Shown: positions 32,536 through 41,758 of the stretch, piece after piece
Numbering within the stretch: the stretch's first letter is position 1
Layout: each line of letters starts with the position of its first letter
The notes under the pieces: model-generated
What the model was told of the DNA's origin: nothing
What the model saw: the letters and a program-made list of their open reading frames with translations, nothing else
Databases searched by the model: none
Source of the DNA: Collinsella tanakaei
GTDB lineage: Bacteria; Actinomycetota; Coriobacteriia; Coriobacteriales; Coriobacteriaceae
Direction of reading: 5' to 3'
DNA: 64,000 bases
Assembly (NCBI RefSeq): GCF_016900375.1
Contig: NZ_JACJKB010000004.1
Location: 62,001 to 126,000, forward strand
Made by a program: the position numbers and the translations under genes

Positions 32536-33312
32536 ATGCCCACTATCGCCATCGTCACCGGCGCCTCCTCGGGCCTCGGCAGGGAACTCGTCCGCCGCAT
32601 CGACCATGGCGATGCGGGTGCGATCGACGAGATCTGGGTGGTGGCGCGCCGTCCCGAGCGGCTCGACGCCCTCGTGCGCACCTGCTCGAAGACCGTGCGC
32701 CCCTTCTGCCTCGACCTCACCGATCCCGATTCCTACGCCATGCTGGAGTCCGCCCTGCTCGAGACTCCGGCTGCGCGCGTGGCGCTGCTCGTCAACAACG
32801 CGGGCGCAGGATCGTTCGGCGACTTCGCGGGCATCCCGCGCGAGGAGACGGAGAACATGATCTCCCTGCTCATGCGCGCACCGGTCGAGCTCATCTACCG
32901 CACGCTGCCCTTCATGCGGCCCGGGTCGCGCATCATCAACATCGCGAGCGTCGCCGCGTTCCTCCCCCAGCCGCGCCTGGCCGTGTACTCAGCTGCCAAG
33001 CGCTTCATACTCGACCTCTCGCGCTCGCTCGACGCCGAGCTCGGCGATATCGACATCCATGTGACGGCCGTGTGCCCCAAGTTCATGAAAACCGAATTCC
33101 TCGACGCACCGGGCGATGCCGGCGCCGCGCAGCGCATGACGCGCATCGGATTCGAGAGCGTGGAGCAGGTGGCCCAGGCTGCCCTGCGCGCCGCGAAGGC
33201 GGGCCGCAGCCTGTGCATCCCCTCGGCGGATATGAAGGCGCTCTACGCCCTCACCCGCGTCGTGCCCTATCGCACCGCGCTCGCCATCGAGCGCGCGATC
33301 GGCATCCTGTAG
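32536..33312 (+). CDS. short-chain dehydrogenase/reductase
   Basis: 258 residues. Classical SDR features: GASSGLG cofactor loop (about 9-15), LVNNAGAGSFGDF, the catalytic Ser in IINIASVAA and the YSAAK motif. NADP preference is suggested by the basic residues after the second strand (VARRPERL). Substrate not predictable. Start at the ATG after AAAGGAACC; it is divergent from the membrane protein gene and shares a bidirectional terminator with rho. Confidence 0.9.
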   Translation: MPTIAIVTGASSGLGRELVRRIDHGDAGAIDEIWVVARRPERLDALVRTCSKTVRPFCLDLTDPDSYAMLESALLETPAARVALLVNNAGAGSFGDFAGIPREETENMISLLMRAPVELIYRTLPFMRPGSRIINIASVAAFLPQPRLAVYSAAKRFILDLSRSLDAELGDIDIHVTAVCPKFMKTEFLDAPGDAGAAQRMTRIGFESVEQVAQAALRAAKAGRSLCIPSADMKALYALTRVVPYRTALAIERAIGIL

Positions 33313-33333
33313 CGCGGATACCGCACGCAACGC

Positions 33334-33380
33334 AAAGGGGCCGGCACCTCACAGCGAATGCGAGGTGCCGGCCCCTTTTT
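33334..33380. terminator. bidirectional terminator between the SDR gene and rho
   Basis: 16-bp stem (AAGGGGCCGGCACCTC with its complement) flanked by A on the left and T on the right, so it can end transcription from both convergent genes. Confidence 0.9.
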
Positions 33381-33405
33381 GGCGTGATGAAAAGCGCAAG
33401 GGCGC

Positions 33406-35751
33406 CTACATGGCCTCCGGGTAGTCCGCAGCCTTCTTGGCCGTGCGAATCAGGAACTCCTCGTTGGAGTTCGTGCCCTTGAGGCCCTTGATGAACGACG
33501 CGGCGGCGCGCTCGGTATTGTTCATGCCGGCGAGCACGCGGCGGATGCCCCACACGAAGGGACGCATGTTCTCGGGGATGAGCAGGTCCTCGTTGCGCGT
33601 GCCCGAGGCGACCGGGTCGATAGCCGGGAAGATACGGCGGTCGGCAAGATCGCGGTCGAGCTTGAGCTCCATGTTGCCGGTGCCCTTGAACTCCTCGAAG
33701 ATCACCTCGTCCATCTTGGAGCCGGTGTCGATGAGCGCGGACGCGAGGATGGTGAGCGAGCCACCGTTCTCGATATTGCGCGCGGCGCCCAGGAAGCGCT
33801 TGGGCGGATAGAGCGCAGCGGAGTCGACGCCACCCGACAGGATGCGGCCCGAGGCGGGCGCGGCCAGGTTGTAGGCGCGCGCCAGGCGCGTGATCGAATC
33901 GAGCACGACCACGACGTCCCCACCCATCTCGACGATGCGCTTGGCGCGCTCGATCACGAGCTCGGAGACGCGCGTGTGGTTGTCCGCCGGCATATCGAAG
34001 GTCGACGCCACGACGTCGCCCTTGATGGAGCGCTCCATGTCGGTAACCTCCTCGGGGCGCTCGTCCACCAGCAGGCAGATCAGATGTACCTCGGGGTTGT
34101 TGACGGCGATGGACTGGCAGATATGCTTCAGGACCGTCGTCTTGCCCGCCTTGGGCGGCGAGACGATAAGGCCGCGCTGACCCTTGCCGATCGGCGAGAC
34201 GATGTCGATGGCGCGACCGGTGATCGAGTCGCGGCCATGCTCCATCTTGAGGCGCTCGTTGGGATAGATCGGCGTGAGCTCGGCGAACTTGGGTCGGGTG
34301 CGCATCTGCTCGGGATCCACGCCGTTGACGGTGTGAATCTTCGCCAGACCGGGGAACTTGTCGTTGGCGCGGCTGGGACGCAAGGTGCCCGCGATGAGGT
34401 CGCCCGCGCGCAGGCGCGCGGCACGGATGAGGTTCGCGGGAACGAAGGCGTCGTCGCGGCTGGGCATGTACCCATGGGCGCGGATGTAGCCGAAGCCCTC
34501 GTTGGTGATGTCGAGGATGCCCTCGATATCGCGGAAGCCCTCGGCGCGGGCGGCGACGGTGTAGACCTCCTCGACGAGCTCGGCCTTCTTCTTGCCGGTC
34601 ACGTCGATGTCGAGCGAGCGCGCCTTGTCGCGAAGCTCGGCCACCTTCATGGCAGAGAGCTCGTCGCGCGAAAGGCTCGGCTCGGTCGGAGCGTTGTAGC
34701 GGTCCTTGCGCTTGTTGTTGCGGCGCTCGTTGCGGTCGGCACGGTTGTTGCGACGGTCGTTGCGATCGCCGCGGTCCTTGCGGCCGTTGCGGTCGGAGCG
34801 GTCGGCGTGTTCGCCCTCGCGGCGCTGCGTATGGCTGCGGCGCTCGTGCTGAGTGCCCTCCGCCTGCGGCGCCTGCTGCTGGTCTGCAGCCTCAGCGCGC
34901 TCGCCCTCCGCCTTAGAAGGCGCGGCCTGAGCCTCGCCGGAAGCATCCTGCTGCTTCTTGCGACGGCCGCGGCCGGGACGGACGTCCGTAGCCTCGGCGG
35001 CCGGAGCTGCCTGGTCCTGAGCCTGAGCGGTACCGGCTTCGGGAGCACTCGCCTGCGGGGCATTGCCTTCTCCGGCAGATGCAGCCTGCTGCTGGGCAAG
35101 CAGCGCCGCCGCAGCGGCGGCAGCGGCGCGCTCGGCCTCCACATAGGCCTTCGGCTTGCGCCCACGGCGGTGCGGGCGAAGGGCCGGGTCGACCTGGATC
35201 GCAGCCATCATCTCGGGCGTCACGCCCTCGGGCATACCAGCCGGTGCGGTAGCCGCGGCTTCCGTGGCGGGAGCCTCCTCGGCATCGCGCTTCTTGCGGG
35301 GACGCCCGCGCTTGGGCTTTTCGGGCTTGGCTTCCGCATCCTGCTCGGCAGACGGCGCCGCCCCGAGCAGCTCTGCCGCGGCTTCTGCCTCGCGGCGCTG
35401 CTGGCGCACCAGCTTGGCCTGCGACACCTGGGCCAGGGCGCGGGCCTGGGCGACCTCGGCGGATACCTCCTCGGCTGCCGCCTCCTTTGCCGCATCGCTC
35501 TTCGTCGTGCGGCGCGTGCGGGTGCGGCGCGGCTTTTCGGCCGCAGGGTCCGCCGAAGCGGAGGCGGCATCATCCGCCTCCGCCTTCGGCTTGCGACCGC
35601 GACGGCGGGGCTTTTCCGCCTCTGCGGACGCTTCGGCAGGCGCCGGGGCCTCAGCGGTCTTCCGGCGCTTCACCTCGGTTTCCGCAGGCTCTGTCGCAGG
35701 AGCCTGGGAAACCGTCTCGTTCGAAATCGTCTCGTTGTGATCGTCTGCCAC
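33406..35751 (-). CDS. rho: transcription termination factor Rho with a long disordered N-terminal extension
   Basis: 781 residues against about 420 in E. coli. Residues 358 onward form the normal factor: Rho N-domain (SLSRDELSAMKVAELRDKA), RNA-binding cold-shock-like domain (GILDITNEGFGYIRAHG), Walker A PPKAGKTT with Lys537, VDERPEEVTDM, and the Q/R-loop region to the end. The first about 357 residues are low-complexity: Ala/Glu-rich with four basic AT-hook-like blocks (RRRGRKPK, KRGRPRKK, HRRGRKPK, RGRRKK) and then an Arg/Asn/Asp-rich stretch (NDRRNNRADRNERRNNKRK). GTG start overlaps the tal stop by one base. Extensions occur in other actinobacterial Rho proteins; this one is long. Confidence 0.96.
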   Translation of the reverse strand: MADDHNETISNETVSQAPATEPAETEVKRRKTAEAPAPAEASAEAEKPRRRGRKPKAEADDAASASADPAAEKPRRTRTRRTTKSDAAKEAAAEEVSAEVAQARALAQVSQAKLVRQQRREAEAAAELLGAAPSAEQDAEAKPEKPKRGRPRKKRDAEEAPATEAAATAPAGMPEGVTPEMMAAIQVDPALRPHRRGRKPKAYVEAERAAAAAAAALLAQQQAASAGEGNAPQASAPEAGTAQAQDQAAPAAEATDVRPGRGRRKKQQDASGEAQAAPSKAEGERAEAADQQQAPQAEGTQHERRSHTQRREGEHADRSDRNGRKDRGDRNDRRNNRADRNERRNNKRKDRYNAPTEPSLSRDELSAMKVAELRDKARSLDIDVTGKKKAELVEEVYTVAARAEGFRDIEGILDITNEGFGYIRAHGYMPSRDDAFVPANLIRAARLRAGDLIAGTLRPSRANDKFPGLAKIHTVNGVDPEQMRTRPKFAELTPIYPNERLKMEHGRDSITGRAIDIVSPIGKGQRGLIVSPPKAGKTTVLKHICQSIAVNNPEVHLICLLVDERPEEVTDMERSIKGDVVASTFDMPADNHTRVSELVIERAKRIVEMGGDVVVVLDSITRLARAYNLAAPASGRILSGGVDSAALYPPKRFLGAARNIENGGSLTILASALIDTGSKMDEVIFEEFKGTGNMELKLDRDLADRRIFPAIDPVASGTRNEDLLIPENMRPFVWGIRRVLAGMNNTERAAASFIKGLKGTNSNEEFLIRTAKKAADYPEAM

Positions 35752-36434
35752 TATGCCTGCTCAACTACTTTCTTCCAGTCGGCCTCGAAGCTGGCGAGAC
35801 CCTGATCGGTCAGAGGGTGCTTGACGCACTTCTTGAGGGCCGCGAACGGCACCGTGGCGATGTCGGCGCCCAGCAGCGCGGCCTGGGTCACGTGGTTGGG
35901 GGTACGCACCGAGGCGGTGATGATCTCGACCTTGTTGTCGACGTTCTTGCCGTGCCAGTCGTAGTTCTGGATGCAAGCGACGACATTGGCGAGCTGCGAG
36001 ATGCCGTCGTCTCCGATGTCGTCGAAGCGGCCGACGAACGGGGAGATGTAGCGGGCACCGGCGTTAGCGGCCAGCAGCGCCTGCGGGGCGGAGAAGACGA
36101 GCGTCATGTTGATGCGGACGCCCTCGTCGGCCAGCGCGCGGCAGGCGGCGAGGCCGGCCTCGCACACGGGGAGCTTCACGACGATGTTGGGAGCGAGGCC
36201 AGCAAGGCGGCGGCCCTCCTCGATCATGCCCTCAGCCGTGGTCGCGGTGGACTCGGCGGAGACGGGCAGACCCTCGCAGAGCTCGGCGATCTTGAGCATA
36301 TGCGGCTCGAAGTCGGCGAGCTTGCCACCCGTGCGGGCGTACAGCGACGGGTTGGTGGTCACGCCGGCGAGGCAGCCCCAACTCTTGGCCTCGGCGATCT
36401 CGTCTAGGTCAGCGGTGTCGATGAAGAACTTCAT
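35751..36434 (-). CDS. tal: transaldolase / fructose-6-phosphate aldolase family protein
   Basis: 227 residues, the short TalC/FSA-like class. The Schiff-base lysine is Lys87 in NIVVKLP; the N-terminal MKFFIDTADLDEI and VTTNPSL are family hallmarks, with INMTLVFSAPQALLAANAGARYISPFVGR further on. It either exchanges dihydroxyacetone units in the pentose phosphate route or cleaves fructose 6-phosphate; the short class includes both. AAGGAGGT precedes the ATG. It is cotranscribed with rho, whose start overlaps its stop. Confidence 0.93.
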   Translation of the reverse strand: MKFFIDTADLDEIAEAKSWGCLAGVTTNPSLYARTGGKLADFEPHMLKIAELCEGLPVSAESTATTAEGMIEEGRRLAGLAPNIVVKLPVCEAGLAACRALADEGVRINMTLVFSAPQALLAANAGARYISPFVGRFDDIGDDGISQLANVVACIQNYDWHGKNVDNKVEIITASVRTPNHVTQAALLGADIATVPFAALKKCVKHPLTDQGLASFEADWKKVVEQA

Positions 36435-36670
36435 TCCCAAACCTCCTTATATGTTGCCGCAATGCGGCATGTACCCATGATTGGAGAGATAACGTCAGGC
36501 AATCTATACCCGACGCACGTCGCCTGAAGACATCGGCGACTAAGGAAACGTGCATTTTGAAAACTGGATGTGCTCGGTAGCAGCAAGGCCACTATACCAC
36601 AGACAATCTTTTGTGCGAATTGCGAGTTGGTAGATATCACTCAGCGCGCAGGGCGAACCGCTCAAACGGA

Positions 36671-36708
36671 AAGCGGCGGCGATTCCACTTGGGGAACCGC
36701 CGCCGCTT
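36671..36708 (-). terminator. hairpin downstream of the broken surface-protein gene
   Basis: 10-bp AAGCGGCGGC stem (36671-36680 with 36699-36708), inner pairing GATTCC/GGAACC; on the minus strand followed by TTTCCGTTT. The rest of the 334-base gap 36435-36768 holds the tal promoter region and a small GCCGCAATGCGGC palindrome near 36453. Confidence 0.65.
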
Positions 36709-36768
36709 GGCTTATAGATGTGAGGCCACGCCGGGCTTACCAGGCTGGCTGACCGCCCTGGGCAAAGG

Positions 36769-38498
36769 CTAGCGCATGTTCGAGCGCTTGCGCTTGGCCC
36801 CGACAGCGAGGCTAGCCGCGAGAACCGCCGTGCCGCACGCCGCGATGCAGGCTACCTGCCAGGACTGGTCTCCGGACTGGGGCAGGTCGTTGCGGTTGGT
36901 GCTGCCGGCCGAGGAATCGCCCGCAGCGCCGGGACGGTCGGCGTCGGCGCCGGCATCGGGAGTGACGGAGTCATCCGGCGTGCCAGGCGTGTCCGGAGTG
37001 TCCGGACCCTCAGGTGTGTCAGGATTCTCCGACGTATCAGGCTCGTCGGGATCCGGAGTGTCCGGGTCCTCGGGATCCTCCGGCTCTTCGGGAGTATCCG
37101 GCGTGTCGGGATCGTCAGGATCCTCAGGCATGTCGGGGTCATCCGGATCGCCGCCCGGAGTAGGCGACGGCACCGGCGCGTCCACCGCAACAAGTTCGTC
37201 GCCATCACCGATCACGGCATATCCTGCAGAGAGCCACGTGCCGCTCGCATTCTGGGTCGTCGTGTTATCGACGCAGAAATCGTTCCATCGGCATTCACCG
37301 TAAACGTGAAGCTTCCCTGAATGAGCTTGTAGCCACTGGGCGCCTCGAGCTCGGAGATTTCGTAGGTCTCCCCCGCCTTCATGCGCGGCAGGCTGATCGT
37401 GCCGTCGTCTCCGACCTCGACGGTCTTGGTCGACTCAGTCGAGCCATCAGCGAATACGCCCGTGATCTCGAACGTCGCACCAGCCAGCTTCTCGCCGCGC
37501 AGGTTCACCTTATCAAGAGAGAGCTCGATAGGAGTATCGGTCACAACGATCGAGATGACGCCCGGATTGTCATCAACCACCAGATACGAGCCGCTTCCGC
37601 CCTCGCCCAGAGTAGCGGAGCCGTCTTCGGGAGCGTCAACGATGCTGATGGAGCCATCCATTTCGATCTTGAACTTCACCGTTCCAGCCAGCTCGTAGCC
37701 GGCGGGCGCGGCGTGTTCGGTCAACTCGTACGTATTACCGGCAATGAGGATGCTCGGGACGATAGCGACCTTGCCGGTTTCGCCATCCGCCTGGAACACG
37801 TCGAGCGCCTCGCCCTCTGCAAGCGCAACGCCCTCCGGCATGTCGACGGTAAAGTAATCACCCGGCTCGATGGCCAAACGGTCATCGCCCTCGTCACCGG
37901 CAGCAGGATCGAGCGTGAACTCAAGCTCAAGCTCGCCATCAACCGCCTCGGGCAGCATGCCAGCAAGACGCTCCGCCGCGCTCTCGCTCTCCCCCGCCTC
38001 GGTATCGGAGTCAGAAGCTGCAAACGCATCGACCTCAGCGTCGGCACCCGGCTCTGCCTCTTCGCCCGTAGCACCATCATGCTCGGCAACAAGAACCGCA
38101 AGCGCATCCATATCGATCTCGAGCCCATGGCTCGTCAGCACCAGGCTCTCGACATCGCCCGTCCAGTCGTACGGAAGCGTGGAATCCTCCGCACCTTCCC
38201 CCGAGCCGCTCTCCTCGGTATTCTGGTCATCGCCATCGGTCGAAGGCAGCGTCGAAGTAGCCGCATCGCCCTCGACAAGCGGGGTCACGATCGCCTTCGG
38301 CTACGTCTCCTCCACCGTCTGCGCGAACGCGACGCTCACGCCGCTACCCAGCAGCGCCTGGCTGCAGAGCGTCGCCGTCAGCACCACGCTGACCGCGCGG
38401 CGCCAGTGCGCGGCAACGCCGCTTTTCGCCGTCTCGACCGACTCCGCAAGCGCATCGCGCAGCGTGCGGCCACGGTTCTCGTCCTGAATCCATCCCAT
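36769..38498 (-). pseudogene. broken cell-wall-anchored SpaA-type surface protein (in-frame stop plus frameshift)
   Basis: Three pieces read as one protein of about 576 codons. The N-terminus (from 38498) is cytoplasmic-basic followed by a signal-peptide-like AVSVVLTATLCSQALLG...AFAQ. An in-frame TAG at 38301-38303 then interrupts, after which the same frame continues with an acidic region and two SpaA-like domains (ELTEHAAPAGYELAG and EISELEAPSGYKLIQG). About 37270-37285 the frame slips by one base: the other frame resumes with DNTTTQNASGTWLSAGYAV and runs through a Pro/Asp/Glu repeat region (DPDDPDTPDTPEEPEDPED) to a sortase signal LPQSG, a hydrophobic helix and KRKRS tail. No homopolymer lies at the slip. 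Confidence 0.85.
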
Positions 38499-38714
38499 AG
38501 CTATTTCCCCCGATATCGGGCTTGCGCCCCATCAGTTTGACTACGCATAGAACAGCCGCCATAACGGACAGCGGCATTCCAAATTACCGTAGCATCCAAC
38601 GAAGACGCCCACAATGGATTCAGACACTGATTGATACCACTACCTGCGCAAACACGGTAATTACATACATCGTTTGACACCCTGATATGCCATCGCCGCA
38701 CAGGTACTTTTCAA

Positions 38715-38744
38715 GAAAAAAGGACCCCGCAAACCGCGGGGTCC
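38715..38744 (-). terminator. intrinsic terminator of argS
   Basis: 9-bp GGACCCCGC stem and six T on the minus strand, 27 bases after the argS stop. Confidence 0.9.
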
Positions 38745-38771
38745 CCAAAACATTCGCTATGTCGCTCAGAA

Positions 38772-40616
38772 CTACATGCGCGTCGGAGCGGAAACACCGA
38801 TCAGCGACAGGCACAGCGCGATGACCGAGCGCACGGCGTCGCACGCGGCAAGACGCGCGCGGACGAGCTCGGGATCGACCGGATGGCCCTCGCTCGGCAG
38901 CACCTGGCAGGCAGCGTAGAAGCTGTGGAACGCAGAGGCGAGCTCCTCGACGTAGTGCGTGATGCGGAACGGAGCACGATCTCGGGCAGCGCCGGCGATG
39001 AGGTCCTGCAGCTCGGAGAGCTTGCGGGACAGTGCGAGCTCGGTCGGGTCGGAGAGCAACGCGTAGTTGACGTCGCCGTAGATGGCCTTGACGGCCACGT
39101 TCTCCATACCCATGAGGTCAGCCTGCTCCGGCGTGACACCGGCGGCCTTGCGCAGGATGGAGCAGATGCGGGCGTGCGCGTACTGCACGTAGTACACGGG
39201 GTTGGACTGGCTCTTCTCCTTGACGGCATCGATGTCGAAGTCGATGGTCTGGTTGGAGGAACGGGACACGAGCGTGTAGCGGGCGGCGTCGGCGCCGACC
39301 TCGTCGATGAGCTCGCGGAAGGTGATCATCGTGCCCTTGCGCTTGGACATACGGACCGGCTTGCCGGAGCGCAGCAGGTTCACGAACTGGCCCAGCGGCA
39401 CCTCGAACTGGTTGGGGTAGCCCAGAGCGTCGCAGACGGCCTTGACGCGGGCGATGTAGCCGTGATGGTCGGCACCCCAGATGTCGAGGACCAGGTCGAC
39501 GCGCTGGAACTTGTTCCAGTGGTAGGCGATGTCGGACGAGAAGTAAGTGTAGTCGCCGTTGGACTTCTTGATGACGCGGTCCTTGTCGTCGCCGAAGGCG
39601 GTGGACTTGAACCACAGCGCACCGTCATCGGTGGTGTAGAGGTAGCCCATCTCGTCGAGCTTGGCGTAGGCGCGCTCGACCGGGCTGGTGCCCGTCCAGT
39701 CCTTCTGATACATGGTGCGCTCGCTCATCCACACGTCGAAGTCGCAGCGCACGTCGTGGCAGGTCTCCTTCATGTCCTTGAGCATCTTCTGGTAGCCGCG
39801 CTCACGGAAGCTGAGCATGCGCTCCTGCGGATCGGCGTTCACCCACTTGTCGCCATCGCTCTTCCAGAAGGCAGCGGCCTCGTCGATGATGTAGGTTCCG
39901 CCGTAGGAGTCCTTGCCCAGATCGGCAGTGAACTCATCCATATAGGGATGGCTGTCGAGGTGCTCGTCGGCCTCGTCCTGCACGTAGTTGTCGCGGTCCT
40001 GAGCCAAAAAGTCGCGAGCGGCGTCGATGTCGCAGCCCTGCTTCTCCATGATGTCGGCAAGCTGCATATAGCGCTTAGAGATGGAGTTGCCGAAGGTGTT
40101 CATCTGGTTGCCGTAGTCGTTGATCCAGAACTCACGCTCGATGTTGTAGCCGGCATGCTCCATCACGCGGCACATGGAGTCGCCGAGCGCGGCCCAGCGG
40201 CCATGGCCCACGTGCATGGGGCCGACGGGGTTCGCGGACACGAACTCGACCTGGGTCTTGATGCCCTTGCCGACGTTGGACTTGGCGAAGTCCATGCCCT
40301 GCTCGCGCGCCTCGGCGAACACGGCGTTCTTGGCGGCGACGGACAGATAGAAGTTGATGAAGCCGGGGCCGGCGATCTCGACCTTCTCGATCACGGGATC
40401 GGCGGGCAGGTGAGCCGCCACGGCGTCGGCGATCTTGCGCGGCGCGCAGTGGGCAAGCTTGGCAGACTTCAGCGCCATGGTGGACGTCCACTCACCGTGA
40501 GAAGTGTCCGCCGGTCGCTCGATGCCGCAATCGTCCAGCTCGAACGCGGGAACGTCGCCCGCCTCGATCGCCGCAGCGAGGGCGGCGCGCACCAGCTCTT
40601 CGATCTTCTCAGGCAT
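38772..40616 (-). CDS. argS: arginyl-tRNA synthetase
   Basis: 614 residues, class Ia synthetase joining arginine to tRNA-Arg. N-terminal additional domain 1 (to about residue 110), the HIGH motif as HVGH (135-138) in SANPVGPMHVGHGR, the KMSKS-equivalent RMSKRKG, and the C-terminal anticodon-binding helical domain (VQYAHARICSILRKA...). The ATG is preceded by GGAGGAGGA. Single gene with its own terminator; divergent from carD. Firm. Confidence 0.97.
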   Translation of the reverse strand: MPEKIEELVRAALAAAIEAGDVPAFELDDCGIERPADTSHGEWTSTMALKSAKLAHCAPRKIADAVAAHLPADPVIEKVEIAGPGFINFYLSVAAKNAVFAEAREQGMDFAKSNVGKGIKTQVEFVSANPVGPMHVGHGRWAALGDSMCRVMEHAGYNIEREFWINDYGNQMNTFGNSISKRYMQLADIMEKQGCDIDAARDFLAQDRDNYVQDEADEHLDSHPYMDEFTADLGKDSYGGTYIIDEAAAFWKSDGDKWVNADPQERMLSFRERGYQKMLKDMKETCHDVRCDFDVWMSERTMYQKDWTGTSPVERAYAKLDEMGYLYTTDDGALWFKSTAFGDDKDRVIKKSNGDYTYFSSDIAYHWNKFQRVDLVLDIWGADHHGYIARVKAVCDALGYPNQFEVPLGQFVNLLRSGKPVRMSKRKGTMITFRELIDEVGADAARYTLVSRSSNQTIDFDIDAVKEKSQSNPVYYVQYAHARICSILRKAAGVTPEQADLMGMENVAVKAIYGDVNYALLSDPTELALSRKLSELQDLIAGAARDRAPFRITHYVEELASAFHSFYAACQVLPSEGHPVDPELVRARLAACDAVRSVIALCLSLIGVSAPTRM

Positions 40617-40725
40617 GGGTCCTCCTCCATGTAGGGCCTCGCCGCGCTCGTATCGCAGCGAGCTATAGGCTTAAACGTGCCCAATACTCTAGCACACCGC
40701 ATTGGAGTCCCCGCAATCTGCACGT

Positions 40726-40741
40726 CAATCTGCGCAGATTG
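40726..40741. promoter_or_regulatory. 16-base perfect palindrome between argS and carD
   Basis: CAATCTGCGCAGATTG, 110 bases before the argS start within the 423-base divergent gap (40617-41039). Could be a regulator site. The rest of the gap shows GC-rich partial dyads around 40790-40850 and an AT-rich stretch near 40875, but no gene. Confidence 0.35.
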
Positions 40742-40997
40742 TGCTGCTGGGAGCGGCCGTACTGTCCGCTTTGGCGTAAGATCGATATGTCGCGCGTGCG
40801 ATATGGCGCGGCACCCCGGATGCACGCTCTGAGTGCGATGCCGCCCGTAACGTCGCAAAACGGTGGCCGCCGTCGGGAAAAATTATAATTGATACCCGTT
40901 TTCCAACCGAATCCAACACTGAAGCTGACAGGGTGGACAATAACCAGCTCAATTGTGCTCATATTGTGTTGAGGTGCAGCAAAACCGCACGTAGACG

Positions 40998-41006
40998 TGC
41001 TATTCT
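40998..41006 (+). promoter_or_regulatory. extended -10 promoter of carD
   Basis: TGCTATTCT resembles an extended -10; no convincing -35 at 17 bases. Start would be near 41013, leaving a short leader. Confidence 0.4.
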
Positions 41007-41039
41007 TATACGAGCTGTAGCTTATGAGTTGGAGGAAGC

Positions 41040-41543
41040 ATGTTTCGTATCGGAGAGCACGTAGTCCACCCCGGCCAGGGCGTCTGCACCGTCGTCGACT
41101 ATGAGGATGCCCCCGCGCCGATGATCGTCTTGGAAGCCAAATCGGGGCACGCCAAGACCCGTCTTCTCTATCCCGTCGCGCAGGCCGATCGCCTGCACAC
41201 CATCATCTCCAAAGAGGAAGCCGAGGCGCTTATCGAGCGCTACGACACCCTTGAGTGCGATCCCTTCACCGAGCGCAACAGCTCGCTTGAGGAGAGCTAC
41301 TTCAAGGCGCAGATCAAGCTCGGCGCACCCGAGACGCTGCGCGTAGCCAAAACCATGCGCCGCCGCATCAACGACGCGGAGTCGCGCTCCAAGAAGCCGA
41401 GCAGCTACTACCTGCGCATCCTCAAGGAGGCGAAGCGCCGCTCCATCGAGGAGATCGCCGTCGCACTCGATGTGAGCGAGGAAGACGTCGACGCGCGCCT
41501 GCACGCAGCGGCCGTTGCCGCCGGCGAACTCTCGGAAAACTGA
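41040..41543 (+). CDS. carD: CarD-family RNA polymerase-binding regulator
   Basis: 167 residues. CarD proteins bind the beta subunit of RNA polymerase through a Tudor-like domain and the upstream edge of the open complex through a helical domain, stabilising initiation at rRNA and many other promoters. Visible: N-terminal FRIGEHVVHPGQGVCTVVDYE, the RNAP-interaction domain signature, and a C-terminal helical region (SSYYLRILKEAKRRSIEEIAVALDVSEEDVDARL). TTGGAGGAAGC precedes the ATG. Common in actinobacteria. Firm. Confidence 0.92.
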   Translation: MFRIGEHVVHPGQGVCTVVDYEDAPAPMIVLEAKSGHAKTRLLYPVAQADRLHTIISKEEAEALIERYDTLECDPFTERNSSLEESYFKAQIKLGAPETLRVAKTMRRRINDAESRSKKPSSYYLRILKEAKRRSIEEIAVALDVSEEDVDARLHAAAVAAGELSEN

Positions 41544-41604
41544 CGCGTCTTCGGGCGGCCCTGCGTGGGCCGTCTTGCAACCCGCCTTGTGGTACAGTAC
41601 GAGG

Positions 41605-41707
41605 TGTTAAGCCTCCCCCTTCACCGGATGGGGGATCAAAGGTGCCCGGTCCCAACCGTAGGTACGGCGCGCATGCGCTATAAGGGAGGGATCACGGGCA
41701 CCTTTTT
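41605..41707 (+). ncRNA. structured RNA / candidate leader regulator upstream of the HD-domain gene
   Basis: An extended -10 (TGGTACAGT, 41590-41598) starts a roughly 100-base RNA. A first hairpin has CCCCC/GGGGG arms (41615-41634). It is followed by a closing stem GGTGCCCG (41641-41648) with CGGGCACC (41695-41702), an adjoining GTCCC/GGGAT helix and two inner hairpins (CCGT-AGGT-ACGG and GCG-CATG-CGC). Five T follow the closing stem, so it doubles as a terminator. This looks like a multi-branched riboswitch- or attenuator-type leader for the gene at 41759, or an independent small RNA. I do not recognise a known class. Confidence 0.6.
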
Positions 41708-41758
41708 GCATACTCGGCTCGTGTGCGGGCCGGTGTTCAGCAACGGTTTGGAGGAACC

